64,000 nt of DNA from Dryocola sp. LX212 (GCA_041504365.1 CP167917.1:806001-870000), one strand, 5' to 3'; positions 42,012-53,126 are shown, counted from the first letter of the stretch. Notes: generated from the letters alone by a model not told the origin. Made by a program: numbers and translations.

Positions 42012-42319
42012 AAAGAGCAGTAGTGCTGGTCGGGCTGATGATGTGCAGCTTGCCTGCTCTGGCGAACGGTGATGCCCAGGCCGGCGAGCAGAAAGCAGCG
42101 ATGTGCGTCGCGTGTCATGGCGCAACCGGTAAAGTCTCTGTGCCAATGTATCCAAACCTGGCCGGACAAAATGAAAAGTATCTCGAGCACTCGCTTCAGG
42201 CGTACAAAAAAGGCGAGCGCAGCGGCGGGCAGGCGGAAATCATGAAGGCCTACGTCAGCGGTTTATCCGATGAGGATATCAGCAATCTTGCCGCGTACTA
42301 TTCTTCCATGCAGCCATAA
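42008..42319 (+). CDS. Small periplasmic cytochrome c (c553-like, single haem)
   Basis: A 103-residue secreted protein: signal peptide [19 protein letters not shown], then [22 protein letters not shown], with the haem-attachment motif C33-V-A-C36-H37. A methionine in QAEIMKAYV is the likely sixth ligand. The C-terminal [20 protein letters not shown] is typical of class I c553/c4 domains. The ATG overlaps the tilS TGA (ATGA), so it is translationally coupled, with GGAGAGGCAGCA as ribosome binding site. I do not recall this gene at the E. coli locus. The electron partner is unknown. Confidence 0.85.
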   Translation: MKRAVVLVGLMMCSLPALANGDAQAGEQKAAMCVACHGATGKVSVPMYPNLAGQNEKYLEHSLQAYKKGERSGGQAEIMKAYVSGLSDEDISNLAAYYSSMQP

Positions 42320-42348
42320 AAAAACGGGCAGCCATCAGGCTGCCCGCT
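42318..42348. terminator. Terminator between cytochrome gene and rof
   Basis: CGGGCAGCC (42325-42333) and GGCTGCCCG (42338-42346) pair round ATCA. On the minus strand the stem is followed by seven Ts, so it is the rof terminator. On the plus strand the tail is only GCTTCATATTTT, so it may also work, less well, for the cytochrome gene. Confidence 0.88.
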
Positions 42349-42370
42349 TCATATTTTAGCAATGAATATT

Positions 42371-42631
42371 TTACTCTTCGCTCACCACAACAGTACCAAT
42401 CTGAGGATTACTGAAGCTGGCAATCTTATCGAGGCGAACCTCAAGCGTGCTACCCGCATCATCGATAATGAGATATTCGACGTTTTTACGAGACACCAGG
42501 TCGCTTGCTTTCGCTTTCAGTACTTCCCCGCTTTTTAACTCCAGCGTCAGTAACAAATTTTGCTGGCAGGCGAGCTCGAGATTGTCATAGTCATCACAAT
42601 TGATGGGTTGATAGGCATCATTCATTGACAT
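42371..42631 (-). CDS. rof: Rof (YaeO), inhibitor of Rho-dependent termination
   Basis: A small acidic protein of 86 residues that binds Rho and blocks its RNA-binding site. It begins [20 protein letters not shown] and has the conserved [20 protein letters not shown], with an Sm-like beta-barrel expected. The start overlaps the end of yaeP by 14 bases, so the two genes are cotranscribed and perhaps coupled. Confidence 0.94.
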   Translation of the reverse strand: MSMNDAYQPINCDDYDNLELACQQNLLLTLELKSGEVLKAKASDLVSRKNVEYLIIDDAGSTLEVRLDKIASFSNPQIGTVVVSEE

Positions 42632-42818
42632 AATCGCTCACCAGTAAGTTCGCGGCGGCATAAGCCGCCTGTTCCCTGATTGATTCTGGCTGTGCTTCAT
42701 TACAGGCCACTTCATTCAGCACCTTCAGGACGCAACCTAGCGCATCCGGAATATAACCTAAATCACCGCTCGCGATCTCCGCGTAGCGTTGTCGAACGAG
42801 TTCACAATACTTTTCCAC
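42618..42818 (-). CDS. yaeP: YaeP, UPF0253 family protein
   Basis: A 66-residue protein of unknown function, conserved next to rof. It begins [20 protein letters not shown] and ends [17 protein letters not shown]; the composition suggests a small helical cytoplasmic protein. A GGAGGGCATGTG-like ribosome site (reverse strand) precedes its ATG. It is divergent from yaeQ; the 203-bp gap holds the promoters, but I saw no clear boxes. Confidence 0.9.
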   Translation of the reverse strand: MEKYCELVRQRYAEIASGDLGYIPDALGCVLKVLNEVACNEAQPESIREQAAYAAANLLVSDYVNE

Positions 42819-43021
42819 ATGCCCTCCTGTCAGAGTCTCGACTTCAGACTTACTCGTGGATGCAACTTAAGCCTACGAGGATAAACTCTGTTTAGCAAGG
42901 TGACTATACCACAGCCATGAAACCGATATCAGTTGCGCCTATCTGCGGCGGCGCTAATAGATAACAGCGTTTTAGCGAGCTTTTCGTTACAATGAGCGCC
43001 AAATCAGTGTGGAGAAGTATG

Positions 43022-43564
43022 ATGGCGTTAAAAGCGACAATTTATAAAGCGTTGGTCAACGTGGCCGACCTCGATCGCAATAAGTTCATGGATAGCAACC
43101 TGACGCTGGCGCGCCATCCTTCTGAAACCCAGGAACGCATGATGCTGCGCCTGCTGGCGTGGATAAAATACGCCGACGAGCGTCTGGTCTTCTCCCGTGG
43201 GTTAAGCGCGGAAGAAGAGCCGGAAATCTGGCAGCGCAATGATCACATGGGTATCGATCTGTGGATTGAGCTCGGCCTGCCTGACGAACGCCGTGTAAAA
43301 AAAGCCTGTAGCCAATCGGCTGAGGTGGCGCTTTTTACCTACAATAGTCGTGCAGCGGAGATCTGGTGGCAGCAAAATCAGAACAAGCTGAGCCAGTTTA
43401 AAAATCTCAGCATCTGGTATCTGGACGACGAACAGCTGGCACAGCTGAGCGCATTCGGCACCCGCAGTATGAATCTGCAGGCAACGATTCAGGACGGTGC
43501 TATCTGGCTGTCGGACGCAGAGAATAACGTCGAAATTCACTTCACTCCCTGGCTTCGTCACTAA
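43022..43564 (+). CDS. yaeQ: YaeQ family protein
   Basis: A 180-residue protein of the YaeQ family, whose fold is PD-(D/E)XK nuclease-like in known structures; function unsettled. It begins [20 protein letters not shown] and contains [25 protein letters not shown] and [20 protein letters not shown]. The start could be 43019, 43022 or the far-upstream 42992; GGAG at 43011-43014 and the family start favour 43019/43022, and I chose the latter. The stop overlaps the arfB ATG by one base (TAATG). Confidence 0.92.
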   Translation: MALKATIYKALVNVADLDRNKFMDSNLTLARHPSETQERMMLRLLAWIKYADERLVFSRGLSAEEEPEIWQRNDHMGIDLWIELGLPDERRVKKACSQSAEVALFTYNSRAAEIWWQQNQNKLSQFKNLSIWYLDDEQLAQLSAFGTRSMNLQATIQDGAIWLSDAENNVEIHFTPWLRH

Positions 43565-43983
43565 TGATCGCTATTTCAAGGTCGGTAGACATCCCCGATC
43601 AGGAAGTGACGATCACGGCGATTCGAGCGCAGGGAGCAGGTGGTCAGCACGTGAATAAAACCTCGACGGCGATTCACCTGCGTTTTGACATTCGCACCTC
43701 CAGCCTTCCTGAGTATTATAAAGAGCGGCTGCTTGCGGCCAACCACCATTTGATTACGCCGGACGGCGTGGTGGTGATAAAAGCCCAGGAATACCGCAGC
43801 CAGGAAATGAACCGTGAGGCAGCCGTAGCCCGCCTGGTCTCTTTAATAAAAGAATTAACCGCAGAGCAGAAGAGCCGCAGGGCGACCCGGCCTACGCGGG
43901 CATCAAAAGAGCGCAGGCTGGCCTCAAAGTCGCAAAAGTCGACGACAAAATCATTACGCGGTAAAGTCCGACGCCCAGAATGA
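43564..43983 (+). CDS. arfB: ArfB (YaeJ), peptidyl-tRNA hydrolase for ribosome rescue
   Basis: Rescues ribosomes stalled on mRNAs without a stop codon by hydrolysing peptidyl-tRNA. The release-factor motif GGQ is at residues 26-28 ([14 protein letters not shown]). The basic C-terminal tail ([20 protein letters not shown], then LRGKVRRPE) is the part that enters the empty mRNA channel. The length is 139, against 140 in E. coli. It is coupled to yaeQ through TAATG. Confidence 0.96.
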   Translation: MIAISRSVDIPDQEVTITAIRAQGAGGQHVNKTSTAIHLRFDIRTSSLPEYYKERLLAANHHLITPDGVVVIKAQEYRSQEMNREAAVARLVSLIKELTAEQKSRRATRPTRASKERRLASKSQKSTTKSLRGKVRRPE

Positions 43984-44019
43984 CAGGGGACGTCAGGTCA
44001 TCAGCATAAGGAACAGACG

Positions 44020-44718
44020 ATGAAGAAAAAATTACTCCTGTCCGCAGTGGCTGCCTTTAGCCTGTTTGCGCTTTTTGGCTGTAACAATCGCGCCGAAGTC
44101 CAGACGCTGCAGCCAACTCAGACCGCTGAACTCAAGCCAATGCAGCAGAGCTATAAAGGCTTACTCCCCTGTGCAGACTGCGAAGGAATAGAAACTTCGT
44201 TGTTCCTCGAGAAGGACGGCACCTGGGTCATGAACCAGCGCTATCATGGCGCGACATCTCCCACGGTATTCGCTTCTTACGGAAGCTGGGCGCGTACGGC
44301 GGATAAACTTGTGCTGACCGAAAGTGACGGCGAGAAACTCTATTTCCGCCCGAAAGGTGACGCGCTGGAGATGCTGGACCGTGAAGGCAATCCGATAGAA
44401 TCCCAGCTTAACTACACGCTGCAGCCAACGCGTGATGCGTTACCAGCCACGCCAATGGCTATGAAAGGGATGTACAAGTACATGGCAGACGCCGCTATTT
44501 TCCAGGATTGCGCAACCGGTCGTACGTTTGCGGTAACCAGCAACGCTGAACTTGAACGTGGTTATGCTGCCGCCCGTGGCAAAGATATGCAGCCAGTGCT
44601 GCTAAACGTTGAGGCCCACTTCACGCTTGAGTCCAACCCGGACAGCGGCGAACTGCAAAAAACGCTGGTGGCCGATAAGTCCGCGAAGTTTGAAGCCGGG
44701 AAAGATTGCTCAAATTGA
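44020..44718 (+). CDS. nlpE: NlpE (CutF), lipoprotein activating the Cpx response
   Basis: An outer-membrane lipoprotein that signals surface contact and lipoprotein-sorting faults to CpxA. The lipobox is L-F-G-C21 after a short signal peptide. An N-terminal C51-A-D-C54 motif (LLPCADCEGIETSLFLEKDG) and two C-terminal cysteines (FQDCATG and KDCSN) form the two disulfides described for NlpE. The length is 232 residues, slightly below E. coli (236). yaeF, present next to it in E. coli, is missing. Confidence 0.95.
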   Translation: MKKKLLLSAVAAFSLFALFGCNNRAEVQTLQPTQTAELKPMQQSYKGLLPCADCEGIETSLFLEKDGTWVMNQRYHGATSPTVFASYGSWARTADKLVLTESDGEKLYFRPKGDALEMLDREGNPIESQLNYTLQPTRDALPATPMAMKGMYKYMADAAIFQDCATGRTFAVTSNAELERGYAAARGKDMQPVLLNVEAHFTLESNPDSGELQKTLVADKSAKFEAGKDCSN

Positions 44719-44750
44719 TGGCAAAGAGAGAAAGCCTGATGTGGTAGGAC

Positions 44751-44810
44751 GGATAAGCCTAAGCGCCATCCACCGCTGAATAAGGCCCTGCATAGCAGGG
44801 CCTTTTGTTT
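44751..44810 (+). terminator. REP-like sequence and terminator after nlpE
   Basis: GGATAAGCCTAAGCGCCATC at 44751-44770 is a diverged REP copy (reverse complement GATGGCGCTTAGGCTTATCC). It is followed by AAGGCCCTGC (44782-44791), ATA, GCAGGGCCTT (44795-44804) and a T-rich tail, a good terminator. It lies between nlpE and the convergent proS. Confidence 0.85.
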
Positions 44811-44822
44811 GAGAAGAGAGAG

Positions 44823-46541
44823 TTAGCGCTGGATCTGGCCCAGCAGGAAATCAATGATTTCGCTGGTTTTAATCATCTGCTTCTCGCCTACGCGGCGGTT
44901 TTTGTATTCCACTTCTTCGCTGTCGAGATTACGGTCGCCGATAACCACGGTATGCGGAACGCCAATTAGCTCCATATCCGCAAACATCACACCGGGACGC
45001 TCTTTGCGATCGTCCATCAGCACGTCAATGCCTTTGGCTCGCAGAGTCGCGTAAAGCTCTTCCGCCAGCTCTTTCACACGGAAAGATTTGTGCATGTTCA
45101 TTGGCAGAATCGCCACCTGGAATGGTGCAATGGCGTCCGGCCACAGAATGCCGCGCTCGTCGTTGTTCTGCTCAATAGCCGCAGCCACAACGCGGGTTAC
45201 CCCAATACCGTAGCAGCCCATGGTCAGCGTCTGGTTACGACCATCTTCGCCCTGTACCGAAGCTTTCATGGCCTCAGAGTACTTGGTGCCGAGCTGGAAG
45301 ATGTGACCCACTTCGATACCGCGCTTAATGAGCAGCGTGCCCTTACCGTCCGGGCTTGGATCGCCTTCCACCACGTTACGGATATCCGCGACTTCTGGCA
45401 GGGCGACGTCGCGTTCCCAGTTAATGCCCATGAAGTGCTTGCCGTCGATGTTTGCGCCTGCGGCGAAATCGCTCATTGCAGCAACGGTGCGGTCAACTAT
45501 AACTGGAATAGTCAGGCCTACCGGGCCAAGAGAACCAGGGCCTGCATTGGCTACGGCACGAATTTCTGCTTCGGTAGCAAAGGTCAACGGGCTGGCAACT
45601 TGGGGCAGTTTTTCTGCTTTCACTTCGTTCAGTTCGTGATCGCCACGAACCAACAGAGCAACCAGCGGGTAGGCGCTACCTTCAGTAGCTTTCACCATCA
45701 GCGTCTTGACTGTTTTCTCAACCGGCAGGTTGAACTGCTCGACCAGCTCAGCGATGGTTTTAGCATTCGGGGTATCGATCTGCGTCATTTCCGCTGTAGG
45801 AGCCGCACGACCCGCTGCCGGAGCAACTGCTTCCGCAAACTCGATGTTTGCAGCGAAATCGGATTCGGTAGAGAAGATAACGTCATCTTCACCGCTCTGC
45901 GCCAGAACCTGGAACTCATGGGAAGCGCTGCCGCCGATAGATCCGGTGTCGGCTTCAACAGCACGGAAATCCAGACCCATACGGGTGAAGATTTTGCTGT
46001 AGGCCTGGTACATCGCGTCGTAAGTTTCCTGCAGTGATTCCTGAGTGGTATGGAAAGAGTACGCATCTTTCATCAGGAATTCACGGGATCGCATCACGCC
46101 AAAGCGTGGGCGAACTTCGTCGCGGAATTTGGTCTGGATCTGGAAGAAGTTCAGCGGCAGCTGTTTGTAGGAGCTCAGTTCGTTACGGATCAGGTCGGTG
46201 ATCACCTCTTCGTGAGTTGGGCCGAGGACAAACGGACGGTCGCCGCGATCGACAAAGCGCAGCAGTTCGGGGCCGTACTGCTCCCAGCGTCCGCTCTCCT
46301 GCCATAAATCTGCGGGCTGAACAACGGGCATACATAGCTCGATGGCACCGGCGTTGTTCATCTCTTCACGCACGATGTTCTCGACTTTCTTCAGAACGCG
46401 CAAACCTGTCGGCAGCCAGGTGTATAAACCGGAGGCCAGTTTGCGGATCATCCCGGCGCGCAGCATCAACTGATGGCTGATGACTTCGGCGTCGGCAGGT
46501 GTCTCCTTTAACGTGGAGAGCAGATATTGGCTAGTACGCAT
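44823..46541 (-). CDS. proS: ProS, prolyl-tRNA synthetase
   Basis: A class II synthetase of 572 residues. Motif 2 and 3 regions are visible ([20 protein letters not shown] with [14 protein letters not shown], and [14 protein letters not shown]). The insertion (INS) editing domain, about 225-405, has [20 protein letters not shown] and clears mischarged Ala. The start at 46541 ([17 protein letters not shown]) gives the E. coli length; another ATG 19 codons upstream would add unmatched residues. It is convergent with nlpE. Confidence 0.97.
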   Translation of the reverse strand: MRTSQYLLSTLKETPADAEVISHQLMLRAGMIRKLASGLYTWLPTGLRVLKKVENIVREEMNNAGAIELCMPVVQPADLWQESGRWEQYGPELLRFVDRGDRPFVLGPTHEEVITDLIRNELSSYKQLPLNFFQIQTKFRDEVRPRFGVMRSREFLMKDAYSFHTTQESLQETYDAMYQAYSKIFTRMGLDFRAVEADTGSIGGSASHEFQVLAQSGEDDVIFSTESDFAANIEFAEAVAPAAGRAAPTAEMTQIDTPNAKTIAELVEQFNLPVEKTVKTLMVKATEGSAYPLVALLVRGDHELNEVKAEKLPQVASPLTFATEAEIRAVANAGPGSLGPVGLTIPVIVDRTVAAMSDFAAGANIDGKHFMGINWERDVALPEVADIRNVVEGDPSPDGKGTLLIKRGIEVGHIFQLGTKYSEAMKASVQGEDGRNQTLTMGCYGIGVTRVVAAAIEQNNDERGILWPDAIAPFQVAILPMNMHKSFRVKELAEELYATLRAKGIDVLMDDRKERPGVMFADMELIGVPHTVVIGDRNLDSEEVEYKNRRVGEKQMIKTSEIIDFLLGQIQR

Positions 46542-46654
46542 GTTGTTACGGTTCCATTTGAACGGCGGATAACCGGCTGCACGAGCAGCCTGCTTCAAAA
46601 AAAGTGGTTTAGTTTACCAGTGTGGCAGGGATGTCAAAAGAGAAGGGCGATAAA

Positions 46655-47362
46655 TTAGCGTGCTTCAACGGCAAACACTTCAGAACCCTGCTCCGTGATG
46701 CGCCAGCGAACGTTGAAGTCCAGCAGCGCAACGGCATAAGTTTTCCCCACTTCCTCACCTTTACGATAAGCCGGGCGTGGGTCCTGCGCCAGTACCTGGG
46801 AGATAAAACGCGCAATATTGGGATAGCGTTGATTGTGCTTAGCCAGCAGGTGTTCGACTTCAGCCGTGAAATAAACCGGCATATCTGCGTCCGGGGCGCT
46901 TTGAGCATAGCCCGCAACGGCATCCGGTAGCGCTTCTGCGAAGGGAAGATAAGGCTTGATGTCGACAACCGGCGTACCGTCGACTAAATCCAGGCTGCCA
47001 AGCTGCAGGATAACCTGATCTTTATGGCAGCGAACGCCCTTTAACTCGACCAGCGACATGCCGATTGGGTTTGGACGGAAGGTGGAGCGGGTGGCAAATA
47101 CGCCCATGCGCGCGTTGCCGCCCAGACGGGGAGGGCGCACGGTAGGACGCCAGCTGCCTTCCATCGTCTGGTGGAAAACGAACAGCAGCCACAGGTGGCT
47201 AAAACCTTCCAGACCGCGCACGGCATCTGCCTGGTTGTACGGCGGCAGGAGATGCAGCTCGCCGCCGCCATCCGCTACCAGACCGGGCTGGCGCGGAACG
47301 GCAAACTTCTCTTTATAAGGCGAGCGGATGACGCCAATTTGCTCAAAGCTAAATGCTGTCAT
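46655..47362 (-). CDS. trmO: TrmO (TsaA/YaeB), tRNA N6-methyltransferase for m6t6A37
   Basis: Methylates t6A37 of tRNA-Thr(GGU) using SAM, an unusual single-sheet methyltransferase. The 235 residues begin MTAFSFEQIGVIRSPYKEKF and contain VRPPRLGGNARMGVFATRST and FRPNPIGMSLVELKG, the SAM-binding family signature. The start overlaps the rcsF stop by four bases (ATGA). The gene runs on the minus strand, downstream of rcsF and ahead of proS. Confidence 0.94.
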   Translation of the reverse strand: MTAFSFEQIGVIRSPYKEKFAVPRQPGLVADGGGELHLLPPYNQADAVRGLEGFSHLWLLFVFHQTMEGSWRPTVRPPRLGGNARMGVFATRSTFRPNPIGMSLVELKGVRCHKDQVILQLGSLDLVDGTPVVDIKPYLPFAEALPDAVAGYAQSAPDADMPVYFTAEVEHLLAKHNQRYPNIARFISQVLAQDPRPAYRKGEEVGKTYAVALLDFNVRWRITEQGSEVFAVEAR

Positions 47363-47763
47363 TTAGCCGAAACGTTCAGGGCAGAGCCGACGCAAACGGC
47401 CTGGCGGTAGCAGCCTGGGGTGCCGCTGGTCACTTCACAGCTGTGTAGCAGAACTGCGTTAGCCTTCATTTTAGAGGCGTTAATCTGCAGGCGTTTACGC
47501 GCAGTTGGCATATTCGGTGGTGAGTCTTGGTTGGTTGCCTGACAGGAGTCACCGCTTACTTCACCCAGGTCACGGAATGGTTTGCCGACCAGGTCTTCTG
47601 CATTGGTATAGATTTTTACCGGAGCCGGGCGCGTGGCCTTAGGTTTAGCAGGTTCTGCTTTGGCTGGGGTTGCAGTGCTTTGGACGGGGTCAACGGGGGA
47701 TCTGTCTAACACAGAACAGCCGCTCAGCAGCACTGCTACTAAACAGATCGGTAAAGCACGCAT
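47359..47763 (-). CDS. rcsF: RcsF, outer-membrane lipoprotein sensor of the Rcs phosphorelay
   Basis: Detects envelope damage and relieves IgaA inhibition of the RcsC-D-B phosphorelay. The 134-residue precursor has lipobox L-S-G-C16, a proline-rich linker (PAKAEPAKPKATRPAPVK) and a C-terminal domain with C74, C109, C118 and C124, the four cysteines of its two nonconsecutive disulfides. The length and cysteine positions match E. coli exactly. It is coupled to trmO through an ATGA overlap. Confidence 0.96.
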   Translation of the reverse strand: MRALPICLVAVLLSGCSVLDRSPVDPVQSTATPAKAEPAKPKATRPAPVKIYTNAEDLVGKPFRDLGEVSGDSCQATNQDSPPNMPTARKRLQINASKMKANAVLLHSCEVTSGTPGCYRQAVCVGSALNVSAK

Positions 47764-47812
47764 AATTTTTCCTCAATGAATAAAAACCGGGATTATTGAA
47801 GCAATCTCTTGC

Positions 47813-47843
47813 ACAAATAACAAGACGGGCATGAGCCCGTCTT
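47813..47843 (-). terminator. Intrinsic terminator of metNIQ
   Basis: AAGACGGGC (47822-47830) and GCCCGTCTT (47835-47843) pair round ATGA. On the minus strand it is followed by GTTATTTG, just after the metQ stop. Confidence 0.8.
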
Positions 47844-47876
47844 AGATTATTTACGCAAAAAGGGCAGAAAGGAAAC

Positions 47877-48692
47877 TTACCAGCCTTTCACCGCGCCGCC
47901 GTTGAAGACTTTGTTTGCCGCTTCGTACACTTCGTCAGACTGGTATGCCTGCACGAACTTCTTCACGTTTTCCGCGTCTTTATTGTCTTCGCGAGCAACG
48001 ATCAGGTTAACGTACGGAGAGTCTTTGTCTTCTACGAAGATGCCGTCTTTCGCAGGCGTCAGGCCAATCTGGCTTGCATAGGTGGTATTGATAACGGCCA
48101 ATGCAATCTGCGCATCATCCAGTGAACGTGGCAGCTGCGGTGCTTCCAGCTCAACCAGCTTCAGATTTTTAGGGTTCTCGGTCACATCCAGAACGGTTGG
48201 CAGCAGACCAACACCATCCTTCAGCTTGATCAGACCTTGTTTTTGCAGCAGCAGCAGAGAACGGCCAAGGTTAGTTGGATCGTTTGGCAGGGCAATCTGC
48301 GCACCAGGCTGCAGCTCATCCAGAGATTTGATTTTCTTGGAATAGCCAGCAATTGGGTAAACGAAGGTGCTGCCAACGGAAACCAGCTTATAGCCGCGAT
48401 CTTTAATCTGTTGATCCAGATAAGGTTTGTGCTGGAAGGCATTCGCGTCGATATCGCCTTTGCTCAGCGCTTCGTTTGGCAGCACGTAGTCGTTAAAGGT
48501 GACCAGCTCAACGTCCAGGCCATACTTCTCTTTAGCGACCTTCTGCGCAACTTCAGCAACCTGTTGTTCTGCACCTACGATAACGCCCACTTTAATATGG
48601 TTCGGATCTTTTTCGTCCTGACCACAACCCACCAGAGCCAACGAACCAATCAAAGCACCAACAGCTGCAAAGGTTTTAAGTTTAAAAGACAT
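47877..48692 (-). CDS. metQ: MetQ, methionine-binding lipoprotein
   Basis: Binds D- and L-methionine and feeds the MetNI transporter. The 271 residues open with a lipobox (LALVGC23) and GQDEKDPNHIKVGVIVGAEQQ. The NlpA-type fold is evident: VELVTFNDYVLPNEALSKGD, NAFQHKPYLDQ and AIALPNDPTNLGRSLLLLQ-like sequence (IALPNDPTNLGRSLLLL). A 44-bp gap separates it from metI. The length equals the E. coli protein. Confidence 0.97.
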   Translation of the reverse strand: MSFKLKTFAAVGALIGSLALVGCGQDEKDPNHIKVGVIVGAEQQVAEVAQKVAKEKYGLDVELVTFNDYVLPNEALSKGDIDANAFQHKPYLDQQIKDRGYKLVSVGSTFVYPIAGYSKKIKSLDELQPGAQIALPNDPTNLGRSLLLLQKQGLIKLKDGVGLLPTVLDVTENPKNLKLVELEAPQLPRSLDDAQIALAVINTTYASQIGLTPAKDGIFVEDKDSPYVNLIVAREDNKDAENVKKFVQAYQSDEVYEAANKVFNGGAVKGW

Positions 48693-48736
48693 ATCCCTTC
48701 CTTACTTGAGTAAAAAACGATGTTGTGTTGAACGTC

Positions 48737-49390
48737 TTATTTATGAGTTACGACCCGGACGATACGATCGCCAGATAGCTGAATTAAATACACCAATACA
48801 ACCAATAACACTAATACCGTATTCATTACGGTGGCGTTATAACCGATATAACCGTACTGATAACCAATCTGACCCAAACCGCCTGCGCCAACGGCACCGC
48901 CCATTGCGGAATAGCCAACCAGCGTGATCAGCGTAATAGTAGCGGCGTTCACCAGTCCCGGCATTGCTTCAGGCAGCAGAACCTTACGGATGATCTGCAT
49001 TGGCGTAGCACCCATTGCGCGGGAGGCTTCGATCAGGCCTGATGGGATCTCCAGCAGCGCGTTTTCCACCATACGAGCAATGAACGGAGCTGCACCTACA
49101 GTTAAAGGTACGATAGCTGCCTGTAGTCCGATGGAGGTTCCGACGATAGCGCGGGTAAACGGAATCATCCATACCAGTAAGATAATGAAAGGGATCGAAC
49201 GGAAGATGTTCACCAGCGCCGACATGCTGCGATACAGTTTCGCATTCGCGCTAATCTGGCCCGGGCGAGTGATATACAGCAGTACGCCAACCGGCAGACC
49301 AATCACAAAGCCGAAGAAACCGGATACAAACGTCATCGCCAGCGTTTCATAAACGCCCTTAAGCAGCAACCACATCATTGGCTCAGACAT
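48737..49390 (-). CDS. metI: MetI, methionine ABC transporter permease
   Basis: The inner-membrane subunit of the methionine importer, 217 residues with about five transmembrane segments. The EAA-loop that contacts the ATPase is visible as [20 protein letters not shown] (about 130-149). It starts [20 protein letters not shown]. It overlaps metN by eight bases, so expression is coupled. Confidence 0.97.
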   Translation of the reverse strand: MSEPMMWLLLKGVYETLAMTFVSGFFGFVIGLPVGVLLYITRPGQISANAKLYRSMSALVNIFRSIPFIILLVWMIPFTRAIVGTSIGLQAAIVPLTVGAAPFIARMVENALLEIPSGLIEASRAMGATPMQIIRKVLLPEAMPGLVNAATITLITLVGYSAMGGAVGAGGLGQIGYQYGYIGYNATVMNTVLVLLVVLVYLIQLSGDRIVRVVTHK

Positions 49391-50414
49391 AACCCAGCAC
49401 CTCTACTTTTACATGTTGTTCTTTCAGCCAGGCAATAGCGGCTTCCGTGTCATTTTGCGCACCGTGCATTTCGCAAAGCATGATGCCGAACTTCACGCCG
49501 CCAGCGTAATCCATCTGCGCGCTGATGATGTTGCTGTTTACATTAAAAGTGCGGGCTGTCTCTGAAAGCAGAGGAGCATCTACTGACTGACCTGTAAACT
49601 CCATACGCAGTAAAGGCACAACGTCATCGCGCTTTTCTGCGCTTAGACGTTTGGCGTAGTCTTCCGGGATATCCAGATGCAACGTGGACTGGATAAACTG
49701 TTGGGCAAGCGGAGTCTTTGGATGAGAGAAGACTTCGCTCACCGTATCCTGCTCAATCAGTTCGCCGTCGCTGATGACCGCCACGCAGTCACAGATGCGC
49801 TTCACGACGTCCATTTCATGTGTGATTAACAGAATCGTTAATCCAAGACGACGATTAATATCTTTCAGTAATTCAAGAATGGAGCGGGTGGTTGCCGGAT
49901 CCAGCGCGCTGGTGGCTTCATCACACAGCAAAACCTTAGGATTGCTCGCCAGCGCACGGGCGATGGCAACTCGCTGCTTCTGGCCACCAGAAAGATTGGC
50001 GGGGTAAACGTCATGCTTTTCACTTAAGCCGACAAGATCCAGCAGTTCGCTGACGCGACGCTTAATCTCTTCACGCGGCATATTGTCCAGCTCCAGCGGC
50101 AAAGCCACGTTGCCGAACACGGTGCGTGATGACAGTAAATTAAAGTGCTGGAAAATCATGCCAATCTGGCGACGCGCTTTGGTCAATTGACCTTCAGACA
50201 GCGCGGTCAACTCCTGACCATCAACAAGAACGGAACCTTCGGTTGGACGTTCAAGCAGGTTCACACAACGGATCAGGGTACTTTTACCTGCGCCGGATGC
50301 GCCGATCACGCCATAAATTTGCCCGGCAGGGACGTGCAGGCTGACGTTGTTCAACGCCTGTATGCTGCGATTTCCCTGCTGGAACACTTTGGTGATGTTT
50401 GAAAGTTTAATCAT
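49383..50414 (-). CDS. metN: MetN, methionine ABC transporter ATPase
   Basis: The ATPase of the methionine importer, 343 residues. Walker A is G38-A-S-G-A-G-K44-S-T, the signature is NLSGGQKQR (about 140), Walker B is [12 protein letters not shown] and the His switch is [10 protein letters not shown]-terminal ACT-like NIL domain (about 265-343) binds methionine and mediates trans-inhibition. MetJ boxes lie 78-101 bases upstream, so methionine should repress the operon. Confidence 0.97.
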   Translation of the reverse strand: MIKLSNITKVFQQGNRSIQALNNVSLHVPAGQIYGVIGASGAGKSTLIRCVNLLERPTEGSVLVDGQELTALSEGQLTKARRQIGMIFQHFNLLSSRTVFGNVALPLELDNMPREEIKRRVSELLDLVGLSEKHDVYPANLSGGQKQRVAIARALASNPKVLLCDEATSALDPATTRSILELLKDINRRLGLTILLITHEMDVVKRICDCVAVISDGELIEQDTVSEVFSHPKTPLAQQFIQSTLHLDIPEDYAKRLSAEKRDDVVPLLRMEFTGQSVDAPLLSETARTFNVNSNIISAQMDYAGGVKFGIMLCEMHGAQNDTEAAIAWLKEQHVKVEVLGYV

Positions 50415-50491
50415 TAGGTTATTTATTATCGTATATGAGTTAGCCGTGGCATTTTCTTCTGCCGATGGCGGGCGATGACCGTCATCGATAT

Positions 50492-50515
50492 GGATGTTAA
50501 GGCATCCAGACGTCT
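50492..50515. promoter_or_regulatory. MetJ operator (met boxes) upstream of metNIQ
   Basis: AGACGTCT at 50508-50515 is a perfect met box. The adjoining octamers AGGCATCC (50500-50507) and GGATGTTA (50492-50499) are degenerate copies (5/8 and 4/8), as in the tandem arrays where MetJ binds cooperatively. It lies in the metN-gmhB divergent region. Confidence 0.75.
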
Positions 50516-50603
50516 AAATCAATCGGGGCGTGATGCTCTCTTGTTCCCGGATACCGAAATCATGCGATACTAGGTGCAATTATTCAGTTTCAGGAGTTAC
50601 CCC

Positions 50604-51164
50604 GTGGCACAGTCCGTTCCCGCTATTTTTCTCGACCGTGATGGCACTATTAATGTCGATCACGGCTACGTGCATGAAGTTGACCAGTTTGAATTCATCG
50701 ATGGCGTCATTGATGCGATGCGTGAATTAAAAGAGATGGGCTACGCGCTGGTGCTGGTTACTAACCAGTCCGGCATCGCACGCGGTATGTTCACAGAAGA
50801 TGATTTCGAAAACCTGACCGAGTGGATGGACTGGTCTCTGGCCGATCGAGGTGTTGATCTCGATGGCATCTACTATTGTCCCCACCATCCGGAAGCCGTA
50901 GTTGAAGAGTTCCGTCAGAGCTGTGACTGCCGCAAGCCGCAGCCGGGCATGTTACTGACCGCAAGCGAGTACCTGAACATCGATATGGCTTCTTCTTATA
51001 TGGTTGGCGACAAACTGGAAGATATGCAGGCGGCCGCAGCAGCCCTGGTAGGCACTAAAGTGCTGGTGCGTACCGGTAAACCCGTCACAGAAGAAGGTGA
51101 AGCAGCAGCGGATTTAATTATTAATAGCCTTGCTGACCTGCCAAAAGCCATCAAATCGCGCTAA
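50604..51164 (+). CDS. gmhB: GmhB, D-glycero-beta-D-manno-heptose 1,7-bisphosphate 7-phosphatase
   Basis: A HAD-family phosphatase in ADP-heptose synthesis for the LPS inner core. The 186 residues have the nucleophile and acid D11-R-D13-G-T and a TNQSGIARG motif II. The zinc loop is [18 protein letters not shown] (Cys92, His94, Cys107, Cys109) and motif IV is [13 protein letters not shown] chose the GTG at 50604 (CAGGAG upstream), giving the E. coli-type start; the frame is open for ten more codons upstream. It ends 56 bases before the rrn P1 -35. Confidence 0.95.
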   Translation: MAQSVPAIFLDRDGTINVDHGYVHEVDQFEFIDGVIDAMRELKEMGYALVLVTNQSGIARGMFTEDDFENLTEWMDWSLADRGVDLDGIYYCPHHPEAVVEEFRQSCDCRKPQPGMLLTASEYLNIDMASSYMVGDKLEDMQAAAAALVGTKVLVRTGKPVTEEGEAAADLIINSLADLPKAIKSR

Positions 51165-51181
51165 AAATCAACGTTACGATT

Positions 51182-51247
51182 AAAAAACACCCGGTTGAAT
51201 ATTATTTTGAAAATAGGGGTTGTCAGCCTCCGAAAAATCCCTATACT
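51182..51247 (+). promoter_or_regulatory. rrn P1 promoter with UP element
   Basis: TTGTCA (51220-51225) and TATACT (51242-51247) are 16 bp apart and followed by the GC-rich discriminator GCGCC, the hallmark of growth-rate and ppGpp control. The A/T-rich upstream stretch (about 51182-51216) corresponds to the UP element. Fis sites are expected further upstream, inside gmhB, but I could not delimit them. 51165-51565 is otherwise non-coding. Confidence 0.92.
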
Positions 51248-51317
51248 GCGCCTCCACTGACACGGCACAACGGCTTACAAACCGGCCCGTCAGTCAGACG
51301 AAAGCGAAAATAAACGC

Positions 51318-51345
51318 TTGACTCTGAAAGAGGAAGGCGTAATAT
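51318..51345 (+). promoter_or_regulatory. rrn P2 promoter
   Basis: TTGACT (51318-51323) and TAATAT (51340-51345) with a 16-bp spacer, about 98 bp downstream of the P1 elements, the usual tandem arrangement. Confidence 0.88.
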
Positions 51346-51355
51346 ACGCCACCTC

Positions 51356-51396
51356 GAGTTAGCAAGCGAAAGCGCGTAACTCACTGCTCTTTAACA
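51356..51396 (+). promoter_or_regulatory. boxB-like hairpin and boxA antitermination site in the rrn leader
   Basis: GAGTTA (51356-51361) pairs with TAACTC (51377-51382), a boxB-like hairpin. TGCTCTTTAACA (51385-51396) is boxA, the site where NusB-NusE load the antitermination complex. Confidence 0.88.
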
Positions 51397-51399
51397 ATT

Positions 51400-51422
51400 T
51401 ATCAGACAATCTGTGTGGGCAC
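51400..51422 (+). promoter_or_regulatory. 16S precursor processing stem (5' strand)
   Basis: TATCAGACAATCTGTGTG plus GGCAC is complementary to 53127-53149 (GTGC, then TCACACAGATTGTCTGATA) with an 18-bp perfect core. This is the long stem flanking 16S that RNase III cuts. Confidence 0.88.
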
Positions 51423-51564
51423 TCGCAGGATTGATATCTCAGCATCTTCGGATGCAAAAAAATATCAAGTCTTGAAGAGTGACCAAGCAGTAATTCATTT
51501 AGTTGAATTATTACGAAAGTTAATTTTTGAGCACCGCTTCACGAGTTGAAGCAAATCAAGCTTT

Positions 51565-53103
<1,539 letters not shown>

Positions 53104-53126
53104 CCTGAAAGATACGAACTTGCGTA

